Source: an uncultured Schlesneria sp. (GTDB taxonomy: Bacteria > Planctomycetota > Planctomycetia > Planctomycetales > Planctomycetaceae). From it: a DNA stretch of 64,000 nt. The notes under the pieces were generated by a model, which saw nothing but the letters and a program-made list of their open reading frames with translations, made no database searches and was not told the origin of the DNA. The stretch covers positions 1 through 64,000 of the forward strand of contig CAIULL010000131.1 of the NCBI GenBank assembly GCA_903899985.1. The letters are read 5' to 3'. Both the position numbers and the translations under genes were made by a program. Of this stretch, positions 1 through 8,473 are shown in pieces; position 1 is the stretch's first letter; each line of letters starts with the position of its first letter.

Positions 1-95
1 ATGTACCGGGGTTGATCCCTCCGGATACCGAAGATGAAGAGCTCGAAACGGAAAACCCAGCGGAGGGGGAAGTCACAAGCGAAGAGAACGCATAG
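1..95 (+). CDS. C-terminal end of an unidentified protein (partial)
   Basis: An open frame enters from the left edge and stops at TAG 93-95, giving about 30 residues. The tail is strongly acidic and rich in Glu, Pro and Asp, and ends SEENA. Acidic disordered tails of this kind occur on many proteins, so no function can be read from it. The rest of the gene lies outside the window. The next protein-coding gene on either strand begins only at 870. Confidence 0.5.
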   Translation, partial: VPGLIPPDTEDEELETENPAEGEVTSEENA

Positions 96-402
96 TTGCC
101 CAAACCTGGCATTGTTGGCCAACGATTTCGAAGAGAATTGCAATAAGAATTAGGGTGCAGCAGGCGACCCAACGAAACCCCACCCCCCCTGCGGGGGTGG
201 TCAGCGGGCCTTTGCCCTACCCCCAACGATTATGCGCTGACATGAAGGACGGGTCGCTTCGAAACCCCTTTTGGAAATAATTGATTCTTTGGTTTTGATG
301 CGGGTTGTAGGGCAAAGGCCCGTTAACCACCCCCGCAGGGGGGGTGGGGTCGCGATGCGGGAGAACCCCTCTCATAGTTGGCCAAACTTGGTCATTGTTG
401 AC
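91..402. repeat. Imperfect direct repeat, about 30 bp, two copies
   Basis: Positions 91-120 and 373-402 carry the same sequence with a few substitutions and one inserted base. The shared core reads catagttg-ccaaac-tgg, then cattgttg. The first copy overlaps the end of the partial gene at the left edge. The second is followed at 411-425 by a further partial copy (cattgttgctcaacg). The pair brackets the 44-bp inverted repeat at 177-350. The motif itself contains short palindromes such as gttggccaac at 113-122. Confidence 0.6.
177..350. repeat. 44-bp inverted repeat with an 86-bp spacer
   Basis: The left arm, 177-220, and the right arm, 307-350, are reverse complements at 42 of 44 positions. 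The two mismatches lie in the middle of the arm. Each arm carries a run of seven C (or G) next to tgcggggg, so the arm tips can also fold on themselves. The spacer, 221-306, has no clear coding content. The structure could be a small palindromic repeat element, possibly a MITE-like remnant, or a very long transcribed hairpin. No transposase is present in the window. Confidence 0.75.
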
Positions 403-516
403 AAAAAATCCCATTGTTGCTCAACGTCAGTGAGATCAGCGGTTTGAAAAGCGGGTGTCGGTTTTAGCTTGTACTACAACGATTTTGATCTTTGACATTT
501 CGGAATGAATTTTAAA

Positions 517-559
517 ACGGATCACCCCGCCGCCCAATAAAAGGCGGCGGGCGATCCGT
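517..559. terminator. Strong GC-rich hairpin, possible terminator
   Basis: The arms around 517-534 and 543-559 pair over about 17 bases with one bulge, and the loop is T/A-rich (caataaaa). Read on the minus strand the hairpin is followed by ttttaaaatt, so it could end transcripts coming leftward from the pfk side. Read on the plus strand it has no T run and could instead be the first hairpin of the RNA candidate that follows. Confidence 0.5.
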
Positions 560-846
560 GGTCGGTTCGTTGTCTGTCGTGCGCGGTTCAGTCTTCGAGG
601 CCCATCAATCCGAACACGGTTTGGTGGGACTCGAAGACTTGTCCCACGCCGGCATGAACGATTTGCGATTCGTGGTGGATTACCGGACCTGAAGGACCGG
701 TCAATCGATACCGAAAACCTGACTTTTACGAGTCAGTCTGGATCGGGGCGCGTATCGACCTGGCGGCTGCGCGGGAGTTTCGCTCTCCCGATGGGTTGAA
801 CACCTGGCAAATAAAAAAACCGGGGAATGTCTTCCCCGGTTTTTGT
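560..846 (+). ncRNA. Candidate structured non-coding RNA, family not recognised
   Basis: This stretch holds no plausible protein gene but several nested complementary segments. A 9-bp perfect stem, 591-599 with 629-637 (gtcttcgag/ctcgaagac), continues into cccatca/tggtggg. There, one pair is G-U on the plus strand but a C-A mismatch on the minus strand, which favours plus-strand transcription. Further stems are tcgatac/gtatcga (about 704-758), ctgact/agtcag (719-736) and cgggag/ctcccg (772-789). The 3' end runs into a terminator at 813-846. A TTGACA at 492-497 with TAAAAC at 513-518 is a weak promoter candidate (15-bp spacing). It does not match tmRNA, SRP RNA or RNase P RNA motifs that I know. 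Confidence 0.45.
813..846. terminator. Bidirectional rho-independent terminator
   Basis: accggggaa at 819-827 pairs with ttccccggt at 832-840. The stem is flanked by an A run (814-819) on the left and a T run (840-844) on the right. It can therefore end the phosphofructokinase transcript on the minus strand and the RNA candidate on the plus strand. The stop codon of the phosphofructokinase gene is 24 bases away. Confidence 0.85.
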
Positions 847-869
847 GATCCATCGTCAATCTCGGCCGG

Positions 870-1904
870 TTACTTACTGAACTCGTACACGTCCTTGATC
901 CAGTCTTCGCTGACGGTTTTCATTTGTCCAACAGCATCGGCGATCGCGACGTCGATGATTTTCGTTCCAGCGAGTGCGACCATGCGGCCGAACTTCTTTT
1001 CCTGGACGAGTCGACCGGCGGCGAGACCGAGTCGAGTCCCGAGAATGCGGTCGAAAGCGGTTGGTGATCCACCTCGCTGGATGTGACCGAGTACCACTTC
1101 GCGTGTTTCGATACCGGTTTTTTCGGTAATCGCCTGTGCGACGAGTCGGCTGACCCCGCCGAGCATTTCATGACCGAAGGCATCGACGGTGGCGTCACGG
1201 GTGACCACATCGGTCCCTCCGATCAGCTTGGCTCCTTCACTGACGATGACCATGCCCCATTGTTTGCCCGCTTCGCGGCGTTTCTTGAGCATCGCACACA
1301 TATCATCGAGGTTGACCGGGATTTCCGGCAGCAGCACGTAATCGGCACCGACAGCCATGGCGACTTCGCAGGCGATCCAGCCGGCATGTCGGCCCATTGT
1401 TTCGACCACGCCGATTCGTCGATGTGATTCGACCGTGGTGCGAACTCGTTCGACCGCTTCCATGGCGATGTTGATCGCGGTATCGAACCCGAACGTCACG
1501 TCGGTGCAGCTCAGGTCGTTATCGATCGTCTTGGGGCAGCCGATGGTGTTCAGCTTGTAGTCTGCATAAAGCTTGCTGGCGACACCAAGCGTGTCGTCTC
1601 CGCCGATGGCGACGAGTGCATCAAGACCGAGCTTTTTGAAGCTTTCCAGCAGCTTGGGGACATCACGATCTTTTTCCTTGTAGGGATTGGTTCGGGACGA
1701 ACCGAGGATTGTGCCACCCTTCCAGATAATGTCGTCGGTGTTTTCGATCGTCAGCGGCATGGTGACGCCGTTGATGGCACCTTTCCAACCGTTGATGAAA
1801 CCGAGGCATTCGCCCCCCGCGTTGTGAATGGAGCGAACGACACCCCGGATCACCGGATTTAAACCAGGACAATCGCCGCCACCAGTCAGCAGTCCAACCT
1901 TCAT
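870..1904 (-). CDS. pfp: PPi-dependent 6-phosphofructokinase
   Basis: The 344-residue product belongs to the PfkA family, which interconverts fructose 6-phosphate and fructose 1,6-bisphosphate in glycolysis. The N-terminal glycine loop [13 protein letters not shown] is present. The phosphoryl-donor loop reads GGDDT (about residues 101-105) and the catalytic loop PKTIDND (about 124-130). ATP-dependent enzymes normally carry GGDGS and PGTIDND. Asp and Lys at these places are the known signature of the PPi-using, usually reversible, enzymes, so PPi as donor is inferred. I chose the third codon, ATG at 1904, because AAAGG sits 9 bases upstream; an ATG two codons earlier is too close to it. The gene lies 129 bases downstream of accC on the same strand and ends at a strong terminator. 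Confidence 0.93.
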   Translation of the reverse strand: MKVGLLTGGGDCPGLNPVIRGVVRSIHNAGGECLGFINGWKGAINGVTMPLTIENTDDIIWKGGTILGSSRTNPYKEKDRDVPKLLESFKKLGLDALVAIGGDDTLGVASKLYADYKLNTIGCPKTIDNDLSCTDVTFGFDTAINIAMEAVERVRTTVESHRRIGVVETMGRHAGWIACEVAMAVGADYVLLPEIPVNLDDMCAMLKKRREAGKQWGMVIVSEGAKLIGGTDVVTRDATVDAFGHEMLGGVSRLVAQAITEKTGIETREVVLGHIQRGGSPTAFDRILGTRLGLAAGRLVQEKKFGRMVALAGTKIIDVAIADAVGQMKTVSEDWIKDVYEFSK

Positions 1905-2033
1905 GATCATCGACCTTTCATCAGCTAATTTTCACGGAAGAGCGTCTCCGTGCAACAGGATCATACTCAGGGACGAGGCTGTCCGTGAGACAGAAAATAT
2001 CACGTTGGCCGACTGCGCGCAGTCAGACCTTCA

Positions 2034-3383
2034 TCACGACTTGACGAGCAACTGTTGCTCGATGAACGTAGTATACATTTTGCCTTCGACGAAGGCGGTA
2101 TGATTCAAGATTCGCTTCAGCAGCGGAATCGTGGTTTTGATCCCGTCGACGACGAACTCGTCCAGGCATCGTTTCATGCAGGCGATGGCTTCGGCGCGAG
2201 TCGGTTTGTGGACAATCAATTTTCCAATCATCGAGTCATAGTAGGGACCGACGACATACCCTTCGTGGATGTGTGAGTCCCAGCGGACACCGTGACCACC
2301 CGGTACGCGAAGCCTGGTGATTTTTCCTGGCGAAGGTCGGAAGTCGTTATCAGGATCTTCGGCATTGATCCGAACTTCGATGGCGGCTCCGTTACAGGGA
2401 ATGGCTCGTTGCTTCCAGGGCAGTGGCTGTCCCGAAGCGACCTTGATCTGCTGCTGAATCAAATCGACGCCGGTCACCATTTCGGTGACAGGGTGTTCGA
2501 CCTGGATACGGGCGTTGACTTCGATGAAGTAGAACTGGTTGTTCTGGTCAACGATGAATTCGACGGTTCCCGCATTGGTGTAATTGGCGATCTGGATCAG
2601 CCGGACCGCCGCTTTACAGATATCTTCGCGGACAGACTGGGGCAGATTTGGCGCGGGTGATTCTTCGATCAGTTTCTGATGTCGGCGCTGGGACGAACAA
2701 TCGCGTTCCCACAGGTGGACAACATCGCCATGCAGGTCAGCGATGATCTGCACTTCGACATGTCGCGGGTTCTCGATGTATTTTTCCAGATAGACACCCG
2801 CGTTATTGAAAGCCTTTTCGGCTTCCATGGCAGCGGCTTTCAAGCCCGCTTTCAGCGAAATGTCATTACGGGCGACCCGCATCCCTTTGCCACCACCGCC
2901 GGCCGTGGCTTTGATCAGGACCGGATAACCGATTTTTTCGGCGACCACCAGTGCTTCGGCTTCGCTGGTAATCAGGCCGTCGCTTCCTGGAACGAGATTC
3001 ACCTGGGCCGCCTTGGCGATCTCTTTCGCGGTCACCTTATCGCCGAGTTTGGCCATTGCATCGGCCGATGGTCCGATGAATTCGATTTTGCATTCGCGGC
3101 AGACTTCCGCGAAATGTTCGTTTTCGGAAAGGAACCCATAGCCGGGGTGAATGGCCTGAACGTTGCCGATTTCGGCAGCGGCGATGATATTTTTAATCAC
3201 GAGATAGCTCTGATTGGCGGCGGCAGGGCCAATACAGATGGACTCGTTAGCGGCTTTCAGGTAGTCGGCCCCTCGGTCTGCGGCACTACAGACAGCAACG
3301 GTTTCGATACCCATCTCACGACAGGCACGGAAGACCCGCAGGGCGATTTCACCACGATTCGCAACCAGGATACGCTGGAACAT
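2034..3383 (-). CDS. accC: Biotin carboxylase subunit of acetyl-CoA carboxylase
   Basis: The 449-residue product carboxylates biotin on AccB using ATP and bicarbonate, the first half-reaction of malonyl-CoA formation for fatty acid synthesis. The start [16 protein letters not shown] is typical of the family. The ATP-grasp glycine loop (AGGGGKGMR), HPGYGFLSE and the active-site stretch [14 protein letters not shown] are all present, and the length is normal. The frame stays open upstream to 3464 and would overlap accB, but the family N-terminus fixes the start at ATG 3383. It lies 31 bases downstream of accB, in an accB-accC operon. Confidence 0.97.
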   Translation of the reverse strand: MFQRILVANRGEIALRVFRACREMGIETVAVCSAADRGADYLKAANESICIGPAAANQSYLVIKNIIAAAEIGNVQAIHPGYGFLSENEHFAEVCRECKIEFIGPSADAMAKLGDKVTAKEIAKAAQVNLVPGSDGLITSEAEALVVAEKIGYPVLIKATAGGGGKGMRVARNDISLKAGLKAAAMEAEKAFNNAGVYLEKYIENPRHVEVQIIADLHGDVVHLWERDCSSQRRHQKLIEESPAPNLPQSVREDICKAAVRLIQIANYTNAGTVEFIVDQNNQFYFIEVNARIQVEHPVTEMVTGVDLIQQQIKVASGQPLPWKQRAIPCNGAAIEVRINAEDPDNDFRPSPGKITRLRVPGGHGVRWDSHIHEGYVVGPYYDSMIGKLIVHKPTRAEAIACMKRCLDEFVVDGIKTTIPLLKRILNHTAFVEGKMYTTFIEQQLLVKS

Positions 3384-3414
3384 AGAGCAGAACGATTCTG
3401 TGTTCGAAGACCGG

Positions 3415-3930
3415 TCAAGACTTATAACGGAACAGCGGGGTATCGAACTCGACGGCATCGCCACTCTGGACGAGGACCGCCGTGATCGTTCCGCTGACTC
3501 CAGCCTGAATTTGATTGAAAACCTTCATTTGCTCGATGGTGCAGACAACGGTTTCCGGAGTGACGACCGAACCGACGGTGACAAACGGGGGATCCGTCGG
3601 AGCTGGAGCGGCGTAAAACGTGCCGATGGTCGGACTCTTGATCGATGGCCCGCCGGCATTCGGGTCGGCAGCGGGTGCTGCGGCCGCCTGAGCTGCGGCC
3701 GCAGGTGCAGCCGGAGCATGTGCGGGTGGCGGGGGTGGTGCAGGTGCATATTGAAACTGAGGTTGCGGGACGGCGTGCAGGACTTCTTTTGCCCCGCGGC
3801 GCAATCGCCACTGTTCATCGCCCCGTTTCAGGTGAACTTCGCTGAGACCGTGCTTTTCCATCATCTCCACAAGCTGTTTCAACTTGTCGAGATCAAAGGG
3901 TGCGTCTCCAGTGGAAGGTGGTTCTGCCAT
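3415..3930 (-). CDS. accB: Biotin carboxyl carrier protein of acetyl-CoA carboxylase
   Basis: The 171-residue carrier protein shuttles carboxybiotin between AccC and the carboxyltransferase. Residues 10-50 form the N-terminal region with [20 protein letters not shown]. An Ala/Pro-rich flexible linker follows at about 60-95, then the biotinyl domain. The biotinylated lysine is Lys136 in EQMKVFNQI. The usual motif is EAMK, so Gln replaces Ala here. The start at 3930 is preceded by AAGGAAA; an upstream in-frame ATG at 3981 has no such site. The gene sits 55 bases after the M24 peptidase gene and 31 bases before accC. Confidence 0.96.
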   Translation of the reverse strand: MAEPPSTGDAPFDLDKLKQLVEMMEKHGLSEVHLKRGDEQWRLRRGAKEVLHAVPQPQFQYAPAPPPPPAHAPAAPAAAAQAAAAPAADPNAGGPSIKSPTIGTFYAAPAPTDPPFVTVGSVVTPETVVCTIEQMKVFNQIQAGVSGTITAVLVQSGDAVEFDTPLFRYKS

Positions 3931-3985
3931 GCGTTTCCTTTTCGTCGGTTTCGGGGGAGTCCCCTGCGTCGCTCGTTTCACGAGA

Positions 3986-5074
3986 TTACGCCTCCAACTC
4001 GTGTGGCACGGATGTCAGCACTTCGCAGCCATCTCGTGTCACCAGTACATCATCTTCAATTCGGACACCGCCAAGACCAGGAAGATATATTCCCGGCTCG
4101 ACCGTGACTACCATACCGGGTTTCAGTTCATCCGTCGAAATTGGACTGAGGCGAGGTCCCTCGTGGATATCCAACCCGATTCCATGCCCCAGCCCATGTC
4201 CAAAATACTTTGAGTAACCAGCCTGTTCGATCACCTTGCGAGCCACCCCGTCGACTTCCTGGCATTTGACTCCAGGACGAATTGCCGCAATGGCCGCCTG
4301 TTGTGCATTCAACACAACTCCATATATTCTCAGGAGTTTGGGCGGGACTTTACCGGTGCCCCAAACTCGCGTCAAGTCACTGTGGTAGCCTCGGGGGCTG
4401 ACGGCACCCCAATCGCAAAGCACGAAAGGAGATTCGTCAAATCGTCGCAAGCCTGCTCGATAGTGCGGCAGTGCGGCATGACTTCCGACGGCGATAATCG
4501 GTTCGAACGCCGCTTTCAGTGCTCCAAAACGCCGCATTCCGTGTTCCAGTTCATGCGCGGCCTGTCGTTCGGTCATGGAGGGAAGCAGCAGCGACTTCAT
4601 CAAGGCATACCCGCGTTCCGCCTGATCCACGGCCAGCCGCAGTTCGTCGATTTCCTCGGGATCTTTGATCTGGCGAAGTTCTTCGACCAGTCCGGTCTGG
4701 GAGACAAGTTGCAGCGGGCTGAGTTTTTCGACGAGGGAATCCCGGACATCGACGGTCATTGATCGGGCTTCGATCCCGATCTGCGAGAGTTTGAACTTGG
4801 GGAGTTCTTTCGCGAGAAATTCGGGCATCGTTGTGCGAGCCGTCCGGACTTCTGCCTGAATCGTGGGGCATTCGTCGTGCAACTGGGTTTCGAATCGACT
4901 GTCACTGAAGATCTGGGTCGCATCGGGGCCGATCAGCAGGTACGAATCTTCACCCGTAAATCCCGTGAGATACGAGACATTTTTGGGATTCGTCACGAGC
5001 AGGGCTGACAACCCCGCTTTACGAATGGCTTGAATGAGTTTTTGGCGGCGGGAAATGTGCCGGTCAGTCGTCAT
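3986..5074 (-). CDS. M24 family Xaa-Pro peptidase (PepP/PepQ-like)
   Basis: The 362-residue protein is a pita-bread-fold metallopeptidase that should release N-terminal residues preceding proline. The creatinase-like N-terminal domain (about 1-125) starts with the family pattern [19 protein letters not shown]. The C-terminal M24 domain shows the metal-ligand stretches [33 protein letters not shown] and [23 protein letters not shown] 5074 is preferred to a TTG at 5089. It lies 11 bases after the MMPL gene and upstream of accB; a peptidase of this family upstream of accBC is seen in other bacteria. Substrate and cellular role are inferred from the family. Confidence 0.9.
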   Translation of the reverse strand: MTTDRHISRRQKLIQAIRKAGLSALLVTNPKNVSYLTGFTGEDSYLLIGPDATQIFSDSRFETQLHDECPTIQAEVRTARTTMPEFLAKELPKFKLSQIGIEARSMTVDVRDSLVEKLSPLQLVSQTGLVEELRQIKDPEEIDELRLAVDQAERGYALMKSLLLPSMTERQAAHELEHGMRRFGALKAAFEPIIAVGSHAALPHYRAGLRRFDESPFVLCDWGAVSPRGYHSDLTRVWGTGKVPPKLLRIYGVVLNAQQAAIAAIRPGVKCQEVDGVARKVIEQAGYSKYFGHGLGHGIGLDIHEGPRLSPISTDELKPGMVVTVEPGIYLPGLGGVRIEDDVLVTRDGCEVLTSVPHELEA

Positions 5075-5085
5075 ACGGAAACGTT

Positions 5086-7551
5086 TCAAGTCAGAGTTTT
5101 AGGGTCCACGGGGAGTTCTGGTGCGCCGTCCGGGCCACCGAGCCACGTTCCAAATTTGCCGAAGCGACCACTGTGCAGTAACACGAGATACGCAGGGACA
5201 AGGATTGGTCGGACAACGAACGTGTCGAGCAGAACACCGAATGCGAGTGCGAAGCCGAGCTGGATCATTCCTTTCAGCGATCCGGCACAAAGCGAGGCGA
5301 AGGTTCCGGCCATGATAATGCCGCAACTGGAAATGATCCGCCCGGTTTTCGAAAGTGCCTCGATGACCCCTTTAACAGGACCATGTTTTTCCTGTTCTTC
5401 GTCGATTCGAGTCATCAGAAAAATGTTATAGTCTTCGCCGACGGCGATCAGGATGGTGAACAGGAACATCGGCACTTTCCAGTCGAGTCCTGCGAACTGG
5501 GGATCGGTCGCCCAGAAGAACGCGTACGTGGCGCCCAGGGCCACAAGATAGCTGAAGAGCACTGTCAGAATCAGATAAGTACAGAGGGCCACTCGCCGCA
5601 GCAGTACGACGAGGATCACAAAGACGGCGAAAACAACGAGCAGATCAATCCGAATCTGATCGCCATCGGTGACCGCTTTCAGGTCTCGAATACTGGCTGT
5701 GGAACCCGAGACAAGGATTTTTGTATTGGCCTTCAGTTCATCCGGCAGCAGCCGGCCGATTTCCTGTTCCAGTCGGGTGAGCTGAACGATGCTGTCGCGG
5801 GCAAACGGGTCGTTTTCCGCCGTCAGTTCGATTCGCGTAACATGCGTGGCCAGATTCTCTTCGTCTGAGACGTAATAGTCTTTAGACTTCTGCATGGCCA
5901 CTTTACGTTTGCCGCCAGCGGGCAACTGGGTTACCGGTTCCTCCGAACCACCCAGCGGACGAGAAACACTACGTATGTCGGCCAGTTGAAGTTGCTTCTT
6001 TCGCTGGGGCTCGTTAAGGGATTCCGTCAGTTCATCGATCCAGGCGAGGCCCGTCGATTCATCAGAAAAGTCAACGTCGTCATTTCGCAGCAGTACAGTA
6101 ATCGACCCTGTTGCACCGGCTGGAAAATTCTCTTGTAAGGCCCTGGTTCCTCGCACGCTGGGTGAATCGGTGCTGAGATCCGAGAGCAATCCATAGCTGA
6201 GGTGCGAGTAGAACAAGACACCGATGATGGCAAACGGGAGCATGAGCAGGATGCTCACCAGCCAGATCGTCATGGGGTTTTTGATCAGGGCTTGTCCGAC
6301 AATTTCCCAGGTGTTCTGCAGCCAGTGAATCTCGCTTAGACGCGACCACAGGGAGGTTGACGAGATCCATCCGCCGCTGACACGTTCGGTGCGAAGTTGC
6401 GGCCAGAAAGCCCATTTCCCCGTCAAGCGCAAGAGGGCGGGGGTGAGAGTTAACGAAGCGATCAGTACGACGGTCAAACCAAACGAGATGGCGATTCCTG
6501 CATCTCGAAATTTTCCAAATTCAGCAAAGATCATCATGCCGATTCCGCAGATGACCGTCCCGGCACTGGCGGCAATGGCGGCACCGACTTTGGCGACACT
6601 GTTTGAGACCGCTTCGTCAAAGCTGACCCCCGCATCGATTTCTTCTTTGTATCGGGCGATCAGGAACAGGCAATAATCGACACCTGCGCCGTAAGTGAGG
6701 ACCGCGACGTAGGACTCGATCCCCTGAAACAGTACCACCCATTTCTGTGTCGCCATCAGGATAAGGACGGACATCGACAGTTTGACCGCGATGACGACGG
6801 TGACCAACGGGATGAAAGCCAGTGCCGGTGCGCGATAGATTGCACCCAGCAGGCCAAGCACCAGCACGAAGGTGAGTAATTCGGTTGCTTTGGCGCTATT
6901 GCGAGCGGCAATAATCATGTCGCGGCCAACCGTCGCTTCGCCGCTGAGCGAGAGGGATAAGCCGGCGGGAATATGCTTCGAGAAATCCTCGTCTGTAAGC
7001 AGGGATTCGATTTTTCCCACAGGCCAGCGATTTCGGCCGTCCATGAATTCTGTGGTTAATTCGACAAGCATCAGGCGGGCATTGCTGGTATCACCTCGTT
7101 TGCTTTTGAGCAGGGCACCCGCATTGGGATCTCGGAACGATCGAATTCCAGAAATGACGGGGGAACCGACTTTTTCGTCGTTCGCTTCCTCGTACATGAT
7201 TTTGAGCAATCGCTCGCGCAATTCAAATTTCCGTTCGGGGTCATTGAACGGAAACTTTTCGTCCTCGTCGTCGCCGTCATCGAGAAAATTTTCGTCTTCG
7301 GGAGTGATTCCCGTGTCCCGGGTGGCGATGATGACGATGCGACTGGGACAATAGCCATCAGGAAAGGCCTTGCGAAACAGGCTTTCCGCCAGATGGCTGG
7401 GGCTTTGGGTGGGGAGAAACGCAAACTCTTCCGTTTCAGCAACTCGATCCAGCCCAGGTGCGGCAATGGAGGCGCAGACGACCGCAATGACCCAGGCGAT
7501 GAGGACCGCTGGCCAGGCACGGACGACGAACTCGCCGAGCTTCGCAAACAT
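5086..7551 (-). CDS. MMPL/RND family transporter
   Basis: The 821-residue inner-membrane protein has the two-fold RND plan. A membrane segment near the N-terminus (about 10-30) is followed by a periplasmic domain, five clustered membrane segments, then a second periplasmic domain and a second cluster. The typical MMPL sequences GAGVDYCLFLIARYKEE in the first half and GEDYNIFLMTRIDEE in the second are present. Relatives export lipids, hopanoids or drugs using the proton gradient. The substrate here cannot be read from sequence. Residues about 85-95 form an Asp/Glu-rich patch (DDGDDEDE). The gene sits directly upstream of the M24 peptidase gene, probably in one transcript. Confidence 0.9.
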   Translation of the reverse strand: MFAKLGEFVVRAWPAVLIAWVIAVVCASIAAPGLDRVAETEEFAFLPTQSPSHLAESLFRKAFPDGYCPSRIVIIATRDTGITPEDENFLDDGDDEDEKFPFNDPERKFELRERLLKIMYEEANDEKVGSPVISGIRSFRDPNAGALLKSKRGDTSNARLMLVELTTEFMDGRNRWPVGKIESLLTDEDFSKHIPAGLSLSLSGEATVGRDMIIAARNSAKATELLTFVLVLGLLGAIYRAPALAFIPLVTVVIAVKLSMSVLILMATQKWVVLFQGIESYVAVLTYGAGVDYCLFLIARYKEEIDAGVSFDEAVSNSVAKVGAAIAASAGTVICGIGMMIFAEFGKFRDAGIAISFGLTVVLIASLTLTPALLRLTGKWAFWPQLRTERVSGGWISSTSLWSRLSEIHWLQNTWEIVGQALIKNPMTIWLVSILLMLPFAIIGVLFYSHLSYGLLSDLSTDSPSVRGTRALQENFPAGATGSITVLLRNDDVDFSDESTGLAWIDELTESLNEPQRKKQLQLADIRSVSRPLGGSEEPVTQLPAGGKRKVAMQKSKDYYVSDEENLATHVTRIELTAENDPFARDSIVQLTRLEQEIGRLLPDELKANTKILVSGSTASIRDLKAVTDGDQIRIDLLVVFAVFVILVVLLRRVALCTYLILTVLFSYLVALGATYAFFWATDPQFAGLDWKVPMFLFTILIAVGEDYNIFLMTRIDEEQEKHGPVKGVIEALSKTGRIISSCGIIMAGTFASLCAGSLKGMIQLGFALAFGVLLDTFVVRPILVPAYLVLLHSGRFGKFGTWLGGPDGAPELPVDPKTLT

Positions 7552-7785
7552 TTAAACTTCTCGTGACAATGAGTCAGGCATTTTTGCAGACCCCGCCGTC
7601 CGCAACGAATCCCGAAAAACCGACGGGGGCGATCGAACCGATGAGCGTGGCCGGGAAGAGAAGACAGGAGTTGTTTTCAGCGACGCGACGAGCCACATGT
7701 GCTCGAATGCCTTTTATTACCGAACAGGGAAAATTAACAATCGTTGAGTGACGCCGCTCATCGGCGTCAGGCAACGTCGAGCAGG

Positions 7786-8271
7786 TCAGTGTGCGTGAGC
7801 ATGATCACCGTGCCCGTGATCCGCATGGGCATGATTCGCATGCCCATGAGCATGGTCGTCCCCATGATGATCATCCCCGTGATGTTCATCGGGGACATCT
7901 TCCGGAAAGAGCGAACCAAAGGCACCTGACAGTTGAACCGAGCCACACAAGGCCATAATCGTCATCAGCATGGTCACGTAAATTCCCTTGCCAACAAAGT
8001 TGGAGGGGCGCAACCCGAACAGATAGTGAACACCATCGGGGGGTGGAGCGATCAATCCCCAGACGAGCGCGGTCATCAGTCCGATCAAGACGACGCCGAT
8101 GACAGCTCCTTTCGCCAGCACGGGATAGAGTTTTTCCCAGTTAACCGCCAGAAGCCAGAATGCCACCCAGGCGATGAGCGGAGTCCAGGGGATCAGTAAA
8201 GCGAATAAAGAAATACCGACTTCCCAACCGGCGGTGAGGAGTTTTTGCAAGCTGAAGAACAATTGTTCCAT
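7786..8271 (-). CDS. Small membrane protein with a His/Asp-rich C-terminal tail
   Basis: The 161-residue protein has three to four predicted membrane segments (about 15-45, 50-72 and 95-115). The last 34 or so residues are almost entirely His, Asp, Gly and Ala (HHGDDHHGDDHAHGHANHAH and similar). Such tails bind Zn, Ni, Co or Cu in many metallochaperones and transporters. I do not recognise the membrane part. The gene lies between the CorC-like gene (upstream, 203 bases) and the MMPL gene on the same strand, so a role in metal handling is a reasonable but unproven inference. The ribosome-binding site before ATG 8271 is weak. Confidence 0.75.
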   Translation of the reverse strand: MEQLFFSLQKLLTAGWEVGISLFALLIPWTPLIAWVAFWLLAVNWEKLYPVLAKGAVIGVVLIGLMTALVWGLIAPPPDGVHYLFGLRPSNFVGKGIYVTMLMTIMALCGSVQLSGAFGSLFPEDVPDEHHGDDHHGDDHAHGHANHAHADHGHGDHAHAH

Positions 8272-8473
8272 TCAAAGGATCTTTCGACAGAATGCGGACA
8301 ACGAGAAGAGGCGGGTTGCCTCGAATACAATCCACAAGAAATAACACAACTTGGCAAGCTAAGCCAGCGTTCCGCCCATCTCGTGGTTCTGTCGGTTTCA
8401 CCGAGTCGGCCGGTCTGGCGGTTTGTGTCCCATGGATGGAATCGATCAAACCCAGGCGGATCGGGGCTTCAAG

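Noticed and set aside
2679-3485. A 268-codon open frame on the plus strand
   Set aside because: It is antisense to accC and the end of accB, both unmistakable.
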